Source: Parapedobacter koreensis
GTDB taxonomy: Bacteria; Bacteroidota; Bacteroidia; Sphingobacteriales; Sphingobacteriaceae
DNA length: 64,000 nt
Assembly (NCBI RefSeq): GCF_900109365.1
Contig: NZ_FNZR01000001.1
Span: 248,001 to 312,000 of the forward strand
Direction of reading: 5' to 3'
In this document: piece after piece, positions 18,351 through 27,741 of the stretch
Layout of the letters: every line of letters begins with the position of its first letter
Position numbering within the stretch: the first letter of the stretch is position 1
Translations under genes and position numbers: made by a program
The notes under the pieces: generated by a model
Databases searched by the model: none
What the model was told of the DNA's origin: nothing
Seen by the model: only the letters and a program-made list of their open reading frames with translations

Positions 18351-20759
18351 TTAAAATTTATAGCCTATACTGAGCCTTAAATTACGGGGCGTCTCCGATT
18401 GCCAATAGAATGCATTGTTAAATGAATAATACGAGCCGGAATAGAGGTACTCATCCAGGAGGTTGAAGACATTTGCCGTGATCCGAAGTTTGTCATTCTC
18501 CCAAAACAGCCCGGCATCCAACTTAAAATAAGCTGGCAACCGCACATCACTCACGTCCCAGCTATCGGTCTTCCGATCCCAGAGCCAGGTGAAGCCTGCT
18601 GCAGCGCCCAAATTTTTCAGGGCACCCCGCTGAATGCGATAAGTCAGCCACGTATTCGCCGTGTTGGCGGCATACCCCAGCAGATCATCGCCCACTTCGT
18701 AGTCCGTCACCCCTTCGGCTACTTCGGTAACTTCCGCATTGGTATAGGCATAGTTAGCCACCAAATCAAGTCCGGGTGCCAAGCGGCCGTGCACATCAAA
18801 TTCTATCCCCCTGGCCACCTTCTGTCCCAATACGATGCTATAGCTTTCGCTGGGTGTACTGTGCAAAGGATCGGTAGTGAGTTCATTTTCTTTCAGGATG
18901 CGATAGACGGAAATTGACGTGTTCCATGCCCCATCCGCCCAATCGCGCTTGAACCCAAGTTCCTGGTTATTTCCGGTAATTGGCTTCACTTCGCCACCAC
19001 CGTATATCCGCCCCGACTGCGGCACGAATGCCTGATCATACAGGGCATATACTGCCGTGTGCTTATCGATACTCCAGCTCAGGCCAAGGCGAGGCGTAAA
19101 ACGACTGGCACTATACGGAGATCCGCCATATGCACTTTGGCTTGCCGATGAATAGCGCCCAGCCAAGGTAAGGCGTAGCCGGTTTTCAAAAAAGCCAAGC
19201 TCATCCTGTATATAAATGCCCTTATATTCCTGCGTAATCGCACCACCAGCCAATGCTGCACGGGCTTCGATGCTGGTCGTCCGGTCAAATACAGGATAAC
19301 CATTAACAGGTATGCCCAAATTGGGATTGTGCATATCAAACTCACCCCCGTTGGCAGAATCCAGCGCATGCGTCTGGCCCCAATCGGCGAGGTAGTTTTT
19401 CTTGCCTACATCGATGCCCACCAAAATACGGTGCTGCACATTGCCCGTGGTCAGCTTCCCATTGGCAAATACCTGCCCCAAGCTCATTTCGCTAAGCGCA
19501 TCCCATATACCTACTCCACGGATAATCTTCCCATCATCCGTCATGTTAGATAAAGGCCACATAGACGAGCCGACCTGGTCATAATGCAGGTAGTAGCCCT
19601 GAGCCGTTATCTTCCAATTGGTATCGATGTCATGCGTGAGGCTCACCAGGAAGGTCTGATCCTTGATGTTGGTAGGATCCAAACCTGCTGGCACCATACT
19701 GAAATCCCGCGGCAGGCTGGCATAGCCATCCGGTGTAGGGCCGAATACATAGTAGGAACCTACATCAGACATGTTGGCGTATTGCAAAGTATATTCGGCG
19801 GTCACCTTGGTTTTGTCGTCTACTTGATACGATACGACCGGGGCCAGCACATACCGATTGTCAAACTCATTGGCACGATGCGACCCTTTGGTCTGTGCGG
19901 AAGCATTGAACCGATACAACAACTTACCGCTTTTATTGAGCTTGCCATCCAAATCAAGCGTAGCGCGGTATAAATTATATTCCCCTATCGTCAAGGAGGC
20001 CTCTCCCTTGGTCTCCCCGGTAGGTTTCTTGGTCACCACGTTGTATGACCCCGAAGGATCGCCATTTGCCAGCATGAATCCCGCAGGGCCTTTCACAAAT
20101 TCAATGTGATCGACAAAACTCATGTCTTCGGTCAACGGCCCCCAATACGAAGAAACGACATTAAAACCGTTGCGGAAAGCCTGTATCTGCGTCCCCCGCA
20201 TACTGATATTGGTGTATAGGTTTCCCCAATGTTCCAACCGCACGGCGCCGCTGACGTTCCTGATCAAACCGTCACCCATGCTGATGACCTGTTGGTCAGC
20301 CAATGTCTTGCTGGAAACCACTTGGATATTCTGTGGGATTTCGATGAGCGGAGCATCCAGGCGCAAGGTGGGAGACGGGGTCAGGATATTATAATTGCCC
20401 CTGTTCTTGCTGATCAATACTTCCTCCAGTTGTTGGCTGGTGATATTGATGGTAAAGTCCTGTGTATAGGTATTTCCGGGATTAATGGTGAGCGAAGCTG
20501 CCTGTTTAGCCACACCCAAAGCACTTATTTCGAGCACAATGTCTCCCGTAAGGCTCAGCTCGATCCGGTAAGCGCCATTATCATCGGTCTGCGCACCTAT
20601 CTGGGTGCCTTGCACTGTGACGGACACATGCTCAGCAGGCAAGCCGTTGGATGTCGTCACCTTTCCTGTAATGACGGCAGGTCTATTTTGGGCCTGTGCC
20701 AGCGGTATACAGGCAAAGGCAATCAAAAGGGAAATTGCTAAATGTCTAATTGTTTTCAT
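18351..20759 (-). CDS. TonB-dependent siderophore-type receptor
   Basis: An 802-residue outer-membrane receptor, probably for a ferric siderophore. Order of parts: signal peptide (1-23, ending AQAQ), carboxypeptidase-regulatory-like domain (about 28-110), then a plug with IEIPQNIQVVSSKTLADQQ, the SMRGTQIQAFRNG block and EFVKGPAGFMLANGDPSGSYNVVTKKP, which are hallmarks of FpvA/FhuE-like siderophore receptors, and a barrel ending LRLSIGYKF. It stands alone between terminators; no siderophore synthesis or ferric reductase gene is near. Iron repression is plausible from the upstream sequence (20879-20926). Confidence 0.88.
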   Translation of the reverse strand: MKTIRHLAISLLIAFACIPLAQAQNRPAVITGKVTTSNGLPAEHVSVTVQGTQIGAQTDDNGAYRIELSLTGDIVLEISALGVAKQAASLTINPGNTYTQDFTINITSQQLEEVLISKNRGNYNILTPSPTLRLDAPLIEIPQNIQVVSSKTLADQQVISMGDGLIRNVSGAVRLEHWGNLYTNISMRGTQIQAFRNGFNVVSSYWGPLTEDMSFVDHIEFVKGPAGFMLANGDPSGSYNVVTKKPTGETKGEASLTIGEYNLYRATLDLDGKLNKSGKLLYRFNASAQTKGSHRANEFDNRYVLAPVVSYQVDDKTKVTAEYTLQYANMSDVGSYYVFGPTPDGYASLPRDFSMVPAGLDPTNIKDQTFLVSLTHDIDTNWKITAQGYYLHYDQVGSSMWPLSNMTDDGKIIRGVGIWDALSEMSLGQVFANGKLTTGNVQHRILVGIDVGKKNYLADWGQTHALDSANGGEFDMHNPNLGIPVNGYPVFDRTTSIEARAALAGGAITQEYKGIYIQDELGFFENRLRLTLAGRYSSASQSAYGGSPYSASRFTPRLGLSWSIDKHTAVYALYDQAFVPQSGRIYGGGEVKPITGNNQELGFKRDWADGAWNTSISVYRILKENELTTDPLHSTPSESYSIVLGQKVARGIEFDVHGRLAPGLDLVANYAYTNAEVTEVAEGVTDYEVGDDLLGYAANTANTWLTYRIQRGALKNLGAAAGFTWLWDRKTDSWDVSDVRLPAYFKLDAGLFWENDKLRITANVFNLLDEYLYSGSYYSFNNAFYWQSETPRNLRLSIGYKF

Positions 20760-20878
20760 TATTCCTATTTGTTATTCATTTATTAATCCAATTCGATGTT
20801 CGGCATAGCGATACGGTGGGAGTATTGGTAGGCTAACGCGAACAGGTGCGAACTGTACGGCTATTTATTTTACAGCGG

Positions 20879-20926
20879 CAAATATAGACACTTGTTTATA
20901 ATAAGTCTAAATTATTTAAAATAATT
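20879..20926 (-). promoter_or_regulatory. Promoter and possible iron operator of the siderophore receptor
   Basis: On the minus strand TATATTTG (20879-20886) matches the -7 consensus TAnnTTTG, but no clear TTG lies at -33. Just upstream are an imperfect dyad TTTATAATAAGTCTAAA (20895-20911, plus-strand reading) and a perfect 17-bp palindrome AATTATTTAAAATAATT (20910-20926). AT-rich dyads of this kind next to a siderophore receptor suggest Fur-type control; the regulator is inferred, not seen. Confidence 0.4.
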
Positions 20927-20963
20927 CCATGCTACTGCCCGCAAAAGGATACGAGCCGGGCAT

Positions 20964-20999
20964 AAAAAAAGCAGGATATCCTGTTGAGGATATCCTGCT
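20964..20999 (-). terminator. Intrinsic terminator of the Gfo/Idh/MocA gene
   Basis: A 12-bp perfect stem GCAGGATATCCT / AGGATATCCTGC (20971-20982 and 20987-20998) with a 4-nt loop, extended by one A-T pair and followed on the minus strand by seven T residues. It ends transcription from the gene at 21028-22473. Confidence 0.92.
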
Positions 21000-21027
21000 T
21001 ACTAAGAGCCGTATTATTTACGCCTGG

Positions 21028-22473
21028 TTAAACGGTGGGCAACTCCCAACCTGCGCGGTATTGCCGCTTCACAAATTGGTTGACCTCATCAAAGTTCGTT
21101 ACTTTCATGGCATTGTTATCCCAAATGAGCTTCAAATTCCGGCCGGGATATTTGTTGTCAATCCGTAAATCCGAACCCCGGATAGCCAAATTAGACATCA
21201 GCAGGGCTTCGGTCAATGGGCCAGCGATCTCAAATGGAGAGCTCACTTCTTTATTGCCGTACCCGGCGATGGCAGCTTCTACCCATTGTGCATAATGGCC
21301 ACCAGCACCACCCGGTACGCGTTCGTATTTCACCGGCAGCTTATGCTGATCGGTCAGCGAAGTAGGCAATAAGCGGGGGTTTTCCGCATAACATCCGGCC
21401 ATCATTTTACCTTTTGTGCCGATAAACAGAATACCGTTTCCACCATCACCGAACACTTCGTTTGGTCCCAGTTCTTCAGGGCGCTGCGGCTGGATACCAC
21501 CGTCCATCCAGTGGATTTTTACATCACCTGCGGTTTTATCGGTCTTGGGGAACGTCATCACCGCGTAGCTTGAAGGCGGGCAGCTTTCGGGGAAATATCC
21601 CCTTTTGAACTCATCCACATACACCGATCCAACACTGGCCTGCACATCTTTCACATATTGAAGTCCCAATATGCTGAACGGCGCCTCCATGATGTGGCAA
21701 CCCATATCGCCCAAAGCACCGGTACCGTAATCCCACCATCCACGCCAGTTGAAGGGCACTAATTTATCGATGTAATCTTTTTGGGGTGCTGTACCCAGCC
21801 AAAGATTCCAATCCAGCTCACTTGGCACCGCTATTTTTTGTGCTGGCCACTGGATTCCTTGGGGCCATACCGGCCTATCTGTCCACGTGTAAATGGTATG
21901 CACATCACCGAGGAGGCCTGCATCGAACCATTCGCGCATGATACGCACGCCGTCTCCGGAAGAACCTTGGTTGCCCATCTGGGTGACCACTTTATATTTT
22001 TTTGCAGCCTGCGTCAGCGCACGGGCTTCGAACACATCGTGCGTTAGTGGTTTTTGTACATATACATGCTTACCAAGCTGCATAGCAGCCAATGCCTGTA
22101 TAGCATGGTTATGATCTGGGGTGGATACGGATACTGCGTCTATATGGCTATGCTCTTTATCGAGCATTTCCCTGAAATCTTTGTAATACTTTGCCTTCGG
22201 AAACCGTTTTACCGAATTTGCGGCACGACGATCGTCTACATCGCAGAGGTAGGCAACCTCTGCCTTACCGCTTTCATGAAAGGCCCTTAAATCCGAATCT
22301 CCTTTGCCACCAACGCCGATGCCTGCTACGATCAGCTTGTCACTGGGCGCCACAAAACCGGCACCGCCCAATACATGCCGTGGTACCACCATAAAACCTG
22401 CTGCTGCCGCAGCTCCCGTCTTGATGAAATCCCTGCGGGTCGCACCCGCTTCTGACTTATTATTCTTTTTCAT
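21028..22473 (-). CDS. Exported Gfo/Idh/MocA-family oxidoreductase
   Basis: A 481-residue NAD(P)-dependent sugar-type oxidoreductase. The N terminus (about residues 12-36) carries a twin-arginine motif TRRDFIKTG followed by an Ala-rich hydrophobic stretch, so it is probably exported folded by Tat. A Rossmann motif GIGVGGKGDSD, the STPDHNHA block and the catalytic-lysine segment VQKPLTHD follow. Such secreted members often accompany SusCD loci and act on glycosides or sugar lactones. A strong terminator separates it from the SusD gene upstream, so it is probably transcribed on its own. Substrate unknown. Confidence 0.88.
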   Translation of the reverse strand: MKKNNKSEAGATRRDFIKTGAAAAAGFMVVPRHVLGGAGFVAPSDKLIVAGIGVGGKGDSDLRAFHESGKAEVAYLCDVDDRRAANSVKRFPKAKYYKDFREMLDKEHSHIDAVSVSTPDHNHAIQALAAMQLGKHVYVQKPLTHDVFEARALTQAAKKYKVVTQMGNQGSSGDGVRIMREWFDAGLLGDVHTIYTWTDRPVWPQGIQWPAQKIAVPSELDWNLWLGTAPQKDYIDKLVPFNWRGWWDYGTGALGDMGCHIMEAPFSILGLQYVKDVQASVGSVYVDEFKRGYFPESCPPSSYAVMTFPKTDKTAGDVKIHWMDGGIQPQRPEELGPNEVFGDGGNGILFIGTKGKMMAGCYAENPRLLPTSLTDQHKLPVKYERVPGGAGGHYAQWVEAAIAGYGNKEVSSPFEIAGPLTEALLMSNLAIRGSDLRIDNKYPGRNLKLIWDNNAMKVTNFDEVNQFVKRQYRAGWELPTV

Positions 22474-22564
22474 TTAAATAAATTGTTTTAGCGTATGAGT
22501 GTTTATCCTTAGTATGTAAGTTGGTTAGCGCAATACCTACATTGATTGCACGCGGCTAATATAT

Positions 22565-22606
22565 AAAAAAATTGCCAGCAGTTGCGTAACAACTTGCTGG
22601 CAATTT
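22565..22606 (-). terminator. Intrinsic terminator after the second susCD pair
   Basis: AAATTGCCAGCAGTTG pairs with CAACTTGCTGGCAATTT with one bulged base and a 4-nt loop; on the minus strand it is followed by seven T residues. It lies 10 bp after the SusD-like stop. Confidence 0.9.
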
Positions 22607-22615
22607 TAAGGAAGC

Positions 22616-24241
22616 TTAGTATCCGGGATTTTGTACCAGACTGGGGTTAGCCGCGATTTGCGTATTTGGAATCGGGTATAACTCCCGATTGGGATCATTC
22701 GTTGGCTCATGGTCCCACCAGGAGGCCGTCGTATATTTACCAAACCGGATAAGGTCCGCACGTCTTTTGCCCTCAAAAATAAATTCCCTTCCTTTCTCCG
22801 CCAAAAATTCGTCCATGGTAAGTGTAGCCGTTGTATACCTTTCATTTGGCCAATCGGCTTCGGAGAATGCCCTTTGTCGGCTCGCATTGATCAAATCGAC
22901 GGCTTCCTGCGTGGCTACGCCGTTGTTTTTGCGCATAATCGCTTCGGCCTTATTGAAATAGATTTCAGTGAGCCGATAGATTAAATAATGTTCCTCGTGG
23001 TAGTTTTCATCGTCTAAGGTTCCGGGCTTATATTTGAAGAAACGTGCGCCACTATTTTCCTCCCCTTCCGTCATGCTGCCTTCGGATGTCAAATCACCTT
23101 CACTTTCCCTACGAATGGTATTGACGTAGACAAACGGCCGACCGGACCACTCTTCCGTTCCTAAAATTGGTTCGGTAGTGCCGTACTTATATTGCGGGCC
23201 AAACAAAAACCACGTTGATTTTCGCAAATCATTCTCTGCATACGCATCGAAAGCGGTCGGAATAACCACATATGCGTTATTTCCGCTGAATCCAATACCC
23301 AATACATCACTGATATTGCTATACCCGAGCATCCAACCACCATACCCAAAAGCAAATCCAGCCTTTTGGCTAAATGCAAATTGAAAAAGTGCTTCGCTTG
23401 CCGACCGGTTGGTATTAGCGAAACTCTCGAGGAGGTCATCCGCCAATGCAGGCGTACCTCCGATACCGCCTGCTTCGCCATTGATAATCCTATCGCATGC
23501 GGCAATACACTCATCCCACATGGGCGTACCCACGAAGTACTCTGCATTCAGGTAAAGTTCGGATAACATGGCATAACCCGCTGTCGCCGATACGCGCCCG
23601 ACCAATTCAGCCGAGTACGGCAGCAAAAGGGGAACATTCGCCTCCAGCTCCGACCGGACAAAATTGAATACCTCTTCCCTGGATTGTGTCGGTGGATTTA
23701 GCGGCTCGCCCACGGTGGTAACAATCGGAACGTTTCCCCAAAGCTCCATAAGCTTCATGTAATGGTATGCGCGCAGCACCCGGAGTTCCGCCAAGATGGC
23801 TGCCATTTCCTCGTCCGGAATTCCCAATGCTACATTATCAAGCGGCTCCAAATCTTCCAGCGCCGCATTGATGTACCCTACCCCTGTCCACATCAATACC
23901 CATGTATTGCGCAGCGGGTTCTCATTGTCATTCCAGGTATGGTAGTGTTGCCGGATGTGGTCGCCCCCGTCATAACCATGCCTTCCTTTCTGGGGCCAAG
24001 CCAATTGGTCCGAAGACAATTCGGAATGGTAGTAATAATTGGTTTGCCCAGTGGGTGCCAGCCAGGCCTGCATATGTGTAAATGGTCTTAATGCCGCTTG
24101 CAATACTTCTACCCGATTGTTATAAAAGTTATTTTCATTCAATTCATTGTACAAGGTCTCATCCAGGTTTGTGCAGGCACTCATTCCGCTGAACAGGGAA
24201 ACCGCTGTAAAATACAATGCTTTCTTTATGTGATTTTTCAT
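22616..24241 (-). CDS. SusD/RagB-type surface nutrient-binding lipoprotein
   Basis: A 541-residue SusD-family lipoprotein with a signal peptide and lipobox MSAC (Cys about residue 23), followed by TNLDETLYNE. The tetratricopeptide-like N-terminal region includes AELRVLRAYHYMKLMELWGNVPIV, and the C-terminal part has the YRLTEIYFNKAEAIMRKN and FEGKRRADLIRFGKY blocks typical of the RagB/SusD family; it ends PGYxxx-like as many family members do (NPGY). It follows its SusC partner by 12 bp on the minus strand. Confidence 0.95.
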   Translation of the reverse strand: MKNHIKKALYFTAVSLFSGMSACTNLDETLYNELNENNFYNNRVEVLQAALRPFTHMQAWLAPTGQTNYYYHSELSSDQLAWPQKGRHGYDGGDHIRQHYHTWNDNENPLRNTWVLMWTGVGYINAALEDLEPLDNVALGIPDEEMAAILAELRVLRAYHYMKLMELWGNVPIVTTVGEPLNPPTQSREEVFNFVRSELEANVPLLLPYSAELVGRVSATAGYAMLSELYLNAEYFVGTPMWDECIAACDRIINGEAGGIGGTPALADDLLESFANTNRSASEALFQFAFSQKAGFAFGYGGWMLGYSNISDVLGIGFSGNNAYVVIPTAFDAYAENDLRKSTWFLFGPQYKYGTTEPILGTEEWSGRPFVYVNTIRRESEGDLTSEGSMTEGEENSGARFFKYKPGTLDDENYHEEHYLIYRLTEIYFNKAEAIMRKNNGVATQEAVDLINASRQRAFSEADWPNERYTTATLTMDEFLAEKGREFIFEGKRRADLIRFGKYTTASWWDHEPTNDPNRELYPIPNTQIAANPSLVQNPGY

Positions 24242-24253
24242 GTTTGTTTCAGT

Positions 24254-27200
24254 TTAAAATCCAACATTCAACCCTATCGCCCATGATTGTGTGCGGGGAT
24301 AAAACCCACGGGCATCGACACCTGCCTCAAAACCGGTGTCTTGTAGTTCCGGATCGATGCCACTATATCCCGTTATGGTGGCAATATTCCTTCCCGTTAC
24401 ATAGACACGTAGGTTACGGATATAAGCCGTATTGAGCCGGAAATTATAACCCAGGGTCAAGTTGTCCAGTTTGACGAAATCACCTTTTTCGAGGTAATAA
24501 TCCGAATACTGCGGATCGTCATCCAGTTGGTTATGCGTGGTCACTGCACTTCGGAGCAAGTTATTGGGCAACCAGCGTTTATTTCCAAAATAGAGGTCTT
24601 GGGTATTCAGGATATCATAAGCAAATTTGCCCCGAAATAAAATGGTCAGGTCAAATCCTTTGTAGCTAAAGGTATTGCTCAACGAAGCCTGGTATTTAGG
24701 TACGCCATTGCCAATAATGGCCAGGTCATCATTGTTCATCCCACTTGTCCCGGCAACAGAACCATCTGCTTTGTAAAATTGCCACTTGCCGTCATCTGTG
24801 AATCCGGCAAACCGCTTACCGTAAAAATTACCAACTTCTCCCCCCTCTTCTAAGCGAAACGCATTTCCTAAGGCTCCCGGAGAGGGTAGGCCATAGAATT
24901 CCAGCCAATTTGCTTTGAATACGTCACTTGATAACTTGGTCAGCTCGTTATACTGGGAATTGCCGGCAAAATCAATGTTCCAGCGGAAATCGTCGCGCTG
25001 AATGGCTACGGCCGAAATTTGCAATTCCACCCCGTGATTGCGAATGGATCCTACGTTTGTATAGATTTTGTCTCGCGCAAACGCCGGTTGCTGTGCATTA
25101 TATTCGTAAAGCAGATCTTTTGTCTCCCGATTGTAGACGTCCAATGCTCCACTAATCCGATTGTTGAACAACCCGAAATCCAATCCAAAGTTCCATTCGG
25201 CTTTCTGCTCCCAGCGGAGGTCGGGATTTGGGTTACGCGCGGGCCCGTAAGTTTGGTAATAGACCCCATCCTGCGGGTAAACACCACCGCCACTCAACGT
25301 CACCAAGGACTGATAGTTGGAAATATCCTGATTACCCGTCACACCATACCCTACCCGTAGCTTCAACTCATTGATTTGCGGTATATTTTGAATGAATTCT
25401 TCCTCGCTCAGCGTCCAACCCACGGAAGCTGCTGGAAAATTACCCCATTTATGGTTGGCACCGAACCGCGATGAGCCTTCCCGGCGGAGAATGGCCTGTG
25501 CGAAGTACTTACCTTTGAAGGCATAGTTTACCCGTCCAAAAAAGGCAATCAAGGTATTATCTTCCTTGAAACTGTCCATCCCCGGCCGTGGCAATTGGGT
25601 ATTGGTGATAGCACTCCCTTCGCTGAGATTCCAATCCAAGAAACCGTCGGTCGTAAAACCGTTGTTATTTACATTGAAATTCTCATTGGTAGCGTATTGA
25701 TAGCTGTATCCCAGCAAGCCCGTGATGGCATGATCCTCGTTAAACGTTTTGTTATAATCGATGGTCGACTCAAACGTTTGGGTCCACCGCACTTCATTGC
25801 GCTTGGAAGCATAAGCCATTCCTTGGTATGAGGTACCTACGCGTTGATCCCAATCCAAGGTAGACCGGTAAAAGCGGTCATTAAAATTATCGCGCACGTA
25901 GGATCCAAACGCGGAAGCCGACAACCCCTCTATGATTTCCAACCGCAGCCGCGCATCGGCTGAAATGGTTTGCTGGTTTCGTTCTGCAATGCGGTGTGCC
26001 AAACGTCCAAGCGGGTTATAATTGTTATAAGCCTGCGTTTCGTAAAACGTGCCGTCTGGATTGTATATTGGGGCTGTGGGATTCCGTTGGATGGCCTGCT
26101 CGAAGTCAGTCCCGGTGGTTGTACGGTTATCCGGGTTAAATCCTCCTCCCAGCATATTGGCCTTATTGAAATTCGTTGCGAGATTCATCGATAAGGTCAG
26201 CCGTTCCTGCAACCCTTTTTGATTAATATTCAGCCGTCCCCCAAACTGTTCGCGACCGCTTTGCTTGGCAACACCATTCGCATCGTTAAAATAAATGGAT
26301 GCTCGGTAATTGGTGTTTGTGGTACCTCCAGAAGCCGCCAGGTTGTGGTATTGGCTGGTATTCTGGCGGTCAATTAACTCATCGTAAAGGTCAGTGGATG
26401 AGCCCAAATCCTGTGTCTCGTTGATTACCCCCTGGGCAATCAGGTTCCGGAAATCTACAGCTGTTAAGTAATCAGGTTTGCGGTCGATGACTTCGCGCTG
26501 GACATAGGTTGAGTAATCAAAACGTGCCTCTCCGGCTTTGCCTTTCTTTGTGGTAATCAAGATAACTCCCGCATTACCTCGTGTACCGTAGATAGCGGCC
26601 GCGGAACCATCTTTCAACACGTCAAAAGATTCGATATCATCTTGTTGCAACAAATCGAGGCTTCCGCCTGGTATACCATCAATGACAATCAGGGGGGTAC
26701 GCGAACCAGTAAGCGACGTAACCCCACGCAATTGGATAGCAGCACTTGAATTGGGATTATTCCCTTGTGTCCGCGTGATGTTCAACCCTGCGACCTTACC
26801 CTGAATCAAATCCATCGGCGATCGCGCACCGCCAGCATTGAAATCTTCGGCGCGGACGGTGGCCACTGCTGAGGTTACTTCCTTACGTTTCTGCGTACCG
26901 TATCCCACAACGACCACTTCTTCTAAGCTTTCCGCATCGTCCGCTAACTGTACATTGATAATTGCATTTTGGCCCACAACGATTTCCTGACTTACATAGC
27001 CTAAGTAGGAAAATACCAGAATTTCGCCCACGGCTGCAGTGATCGTATACCGGCCATTGTCATCTGTAGCCGCACCCCGAGACGTTTCTTTCACGGTCAC
27101 AGAGACACCGGACAATGGGGCGTTGTCTGCTGTGCTGGTCACTGTTCCCACAATTGTTTGTTGCACGATTTCGTTGGGTAGAACATCAGCGGGGTCTGCG

Positions 27201-27301
27201 TATCCTTTGCCATAAACAGGACTCGCCAGCAACACTGCCACCAAGGGCAGAAACGAAAAACGCATCTTGCCGCATTTTGTTCTTGTTGAATGTTGGTTCA
27301 T
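24254..27301 (-). CDS. SusC/RagA-type TonB-linked outer-membrane transporter
   Basis: A 1015-residue SusC-like transporter. The start is taken at MNQHSTRTK; 32 further codons are open upstream but have no signal-peptide character. The signal sequence (RFSFLPLVAVLLASPVYG) is followed by a carboxypeptidase-regulatory-like domain with FSYLGYVSQEIVVG, the EEVVVVGYGTQKRKEVTSAV box that is the hallmark of SusC proteins, a plug (DLIQGKVAGLNI, LRGVTSLTGSRTPLIVIDGIPGG) and the barrel ending IGLNVGF. It heads the SusC-SusD transcript; upstream lies a 440-bp non-coding region. Confidence 0.95.
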   Translation of the reverse strand: MNQHSTRTKCGKMRFSFLPLVAVLLASPVYGKGYADPADVLPNEIVQQTIVGTVTSTADNAPLSGVSVTVKETSRGAATDDNGRYTITAAVGEILVFSYLGYVSQEIVVGQNAIINVQLADDAESLEEVVVVGYGTQKRKEVTSAVATVRAEDFNAGGARSPMDLIQGKVAGLNITRTQGNNPNSSAAIQLRGVTSLTGSRTPLIVIDGIPGGSLDLLQQDDIESFDVLKDGSAAAIYGTRGNAGVILITTKKGKAGEARFDYSTYVQREVIDRKPDYLTAVDFRNLIAQGVINETQDLGSSTDLYDELIDRQNTSQYHNLAASGGTTNTNYRASIYFNDANGVAKQSGREQFGGRLNINQKGLQERLTLSMNLATNFNKANMLGGGFNPDNRTTTGTDFEQAIQRNPTAPIYNPDGTFYETQAYNNYNPLGRLAHRIAERNQQTISADARLRLEIIEGLSASAFGSYVRDNFNDRFYRSTLDWDQRVGTSYQGMAYASKRNEVRWTQTFESTIDYNKTFNEDHAITGLLGYSYQYATNENFNVNNNGFTTDGFLDWNLSEGSAITNTQLPRPGMDSFKEDNTLIAFFGRVNYAFKGKYFAQAILRREGSSRFGANHKWGNFPAASVGWTLSEEEFIQNIPQINELKLRVGYGVTGNQDISNYQSLVTLSGGGVYPQDGVYYQTYGPARNPNPDLRWEQKAEWNFGLDFGLFNNRISGALDVYNRETKDLLYEYNAQQPAFARDKIYTNVGSIRNHGVELQISAVAIQRDDFRWNIDFAGNSQYNELTKLSSDVFKANWLEFYGLPSPGALGNAFRLEEGGEVGNFYGKRFAGFTDDGKWQFYKADGSVAGTSGMNNDDLAIIGNGVPKYQASLSNTFSYKGFDLTILFRGKFAYDILNTQDLYFGNKRWLPNNLLRSAVTTHNQLDDDPQYSDYYLEKGDFVKLDNLTLGYNFRLNTAYIRNLRVYVTGRNIATITGYSGIDPELQDTGFEAGVDARGFYPRTQSWAIGLNVGF

Positions 27302-27741
27302 TTTTTTGATTTTTGGTTTGTTACTAATTTTTGGTTCATTGGCATTCCCTTGTGGCCATTTAGCATGGTCAATTAGGACATGATCGCCCCCGTCCAAGCT
27401 TCAATTCCGTTTAAAGCTGAAGTTTTGGAAAAACAATAAAGGGACATGGCATTGTGAAAACAATACGCATAACCTTGCCCATGCGCTCAAATGGCATGAA
27501 CAACAAGGAAAGAAGCTAAAATATTTTAGCTAGAAAGGAAATAGTTTTGCTTTTTTGGCATGTTTGTGTGTTTTAACAGGTGAATAAATTAGTTTATTTA
27601 ATTTTTGGTTCGTTTTTGTAATACAAATACAAGCATTACGGATGCTAAGATATACAATAAAAGATTTACTTGCAAGTAAAATCACCTACCGCCGGTAAAA
27701 AACACGGCCGATTCGACTCCAAATGTTACCACTTTTATCCG
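27302..27741. promoter_or_regulatory. 440-bp non-coding region upstream of the second susC gene
   Basis: No gene is supported here. The region is AT-rich and contains three dyads: a perfect 18-bp palindrome AGCTAAAATATTTTAGCT at 27514-27531, AATAAA-N4-TTTATT at 27583-27598, and a perfect 16-bp palindrome TTTACTTGCAAGTAAA at 27665-27680. No exact TAnnTTTG element was found on the minus strand. The palindromes are candidate operators for the susCD transcript; the last one is close to the end of the gene at 27742 but lacks a loop and so is not a terminator. Confidence 0.5.
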
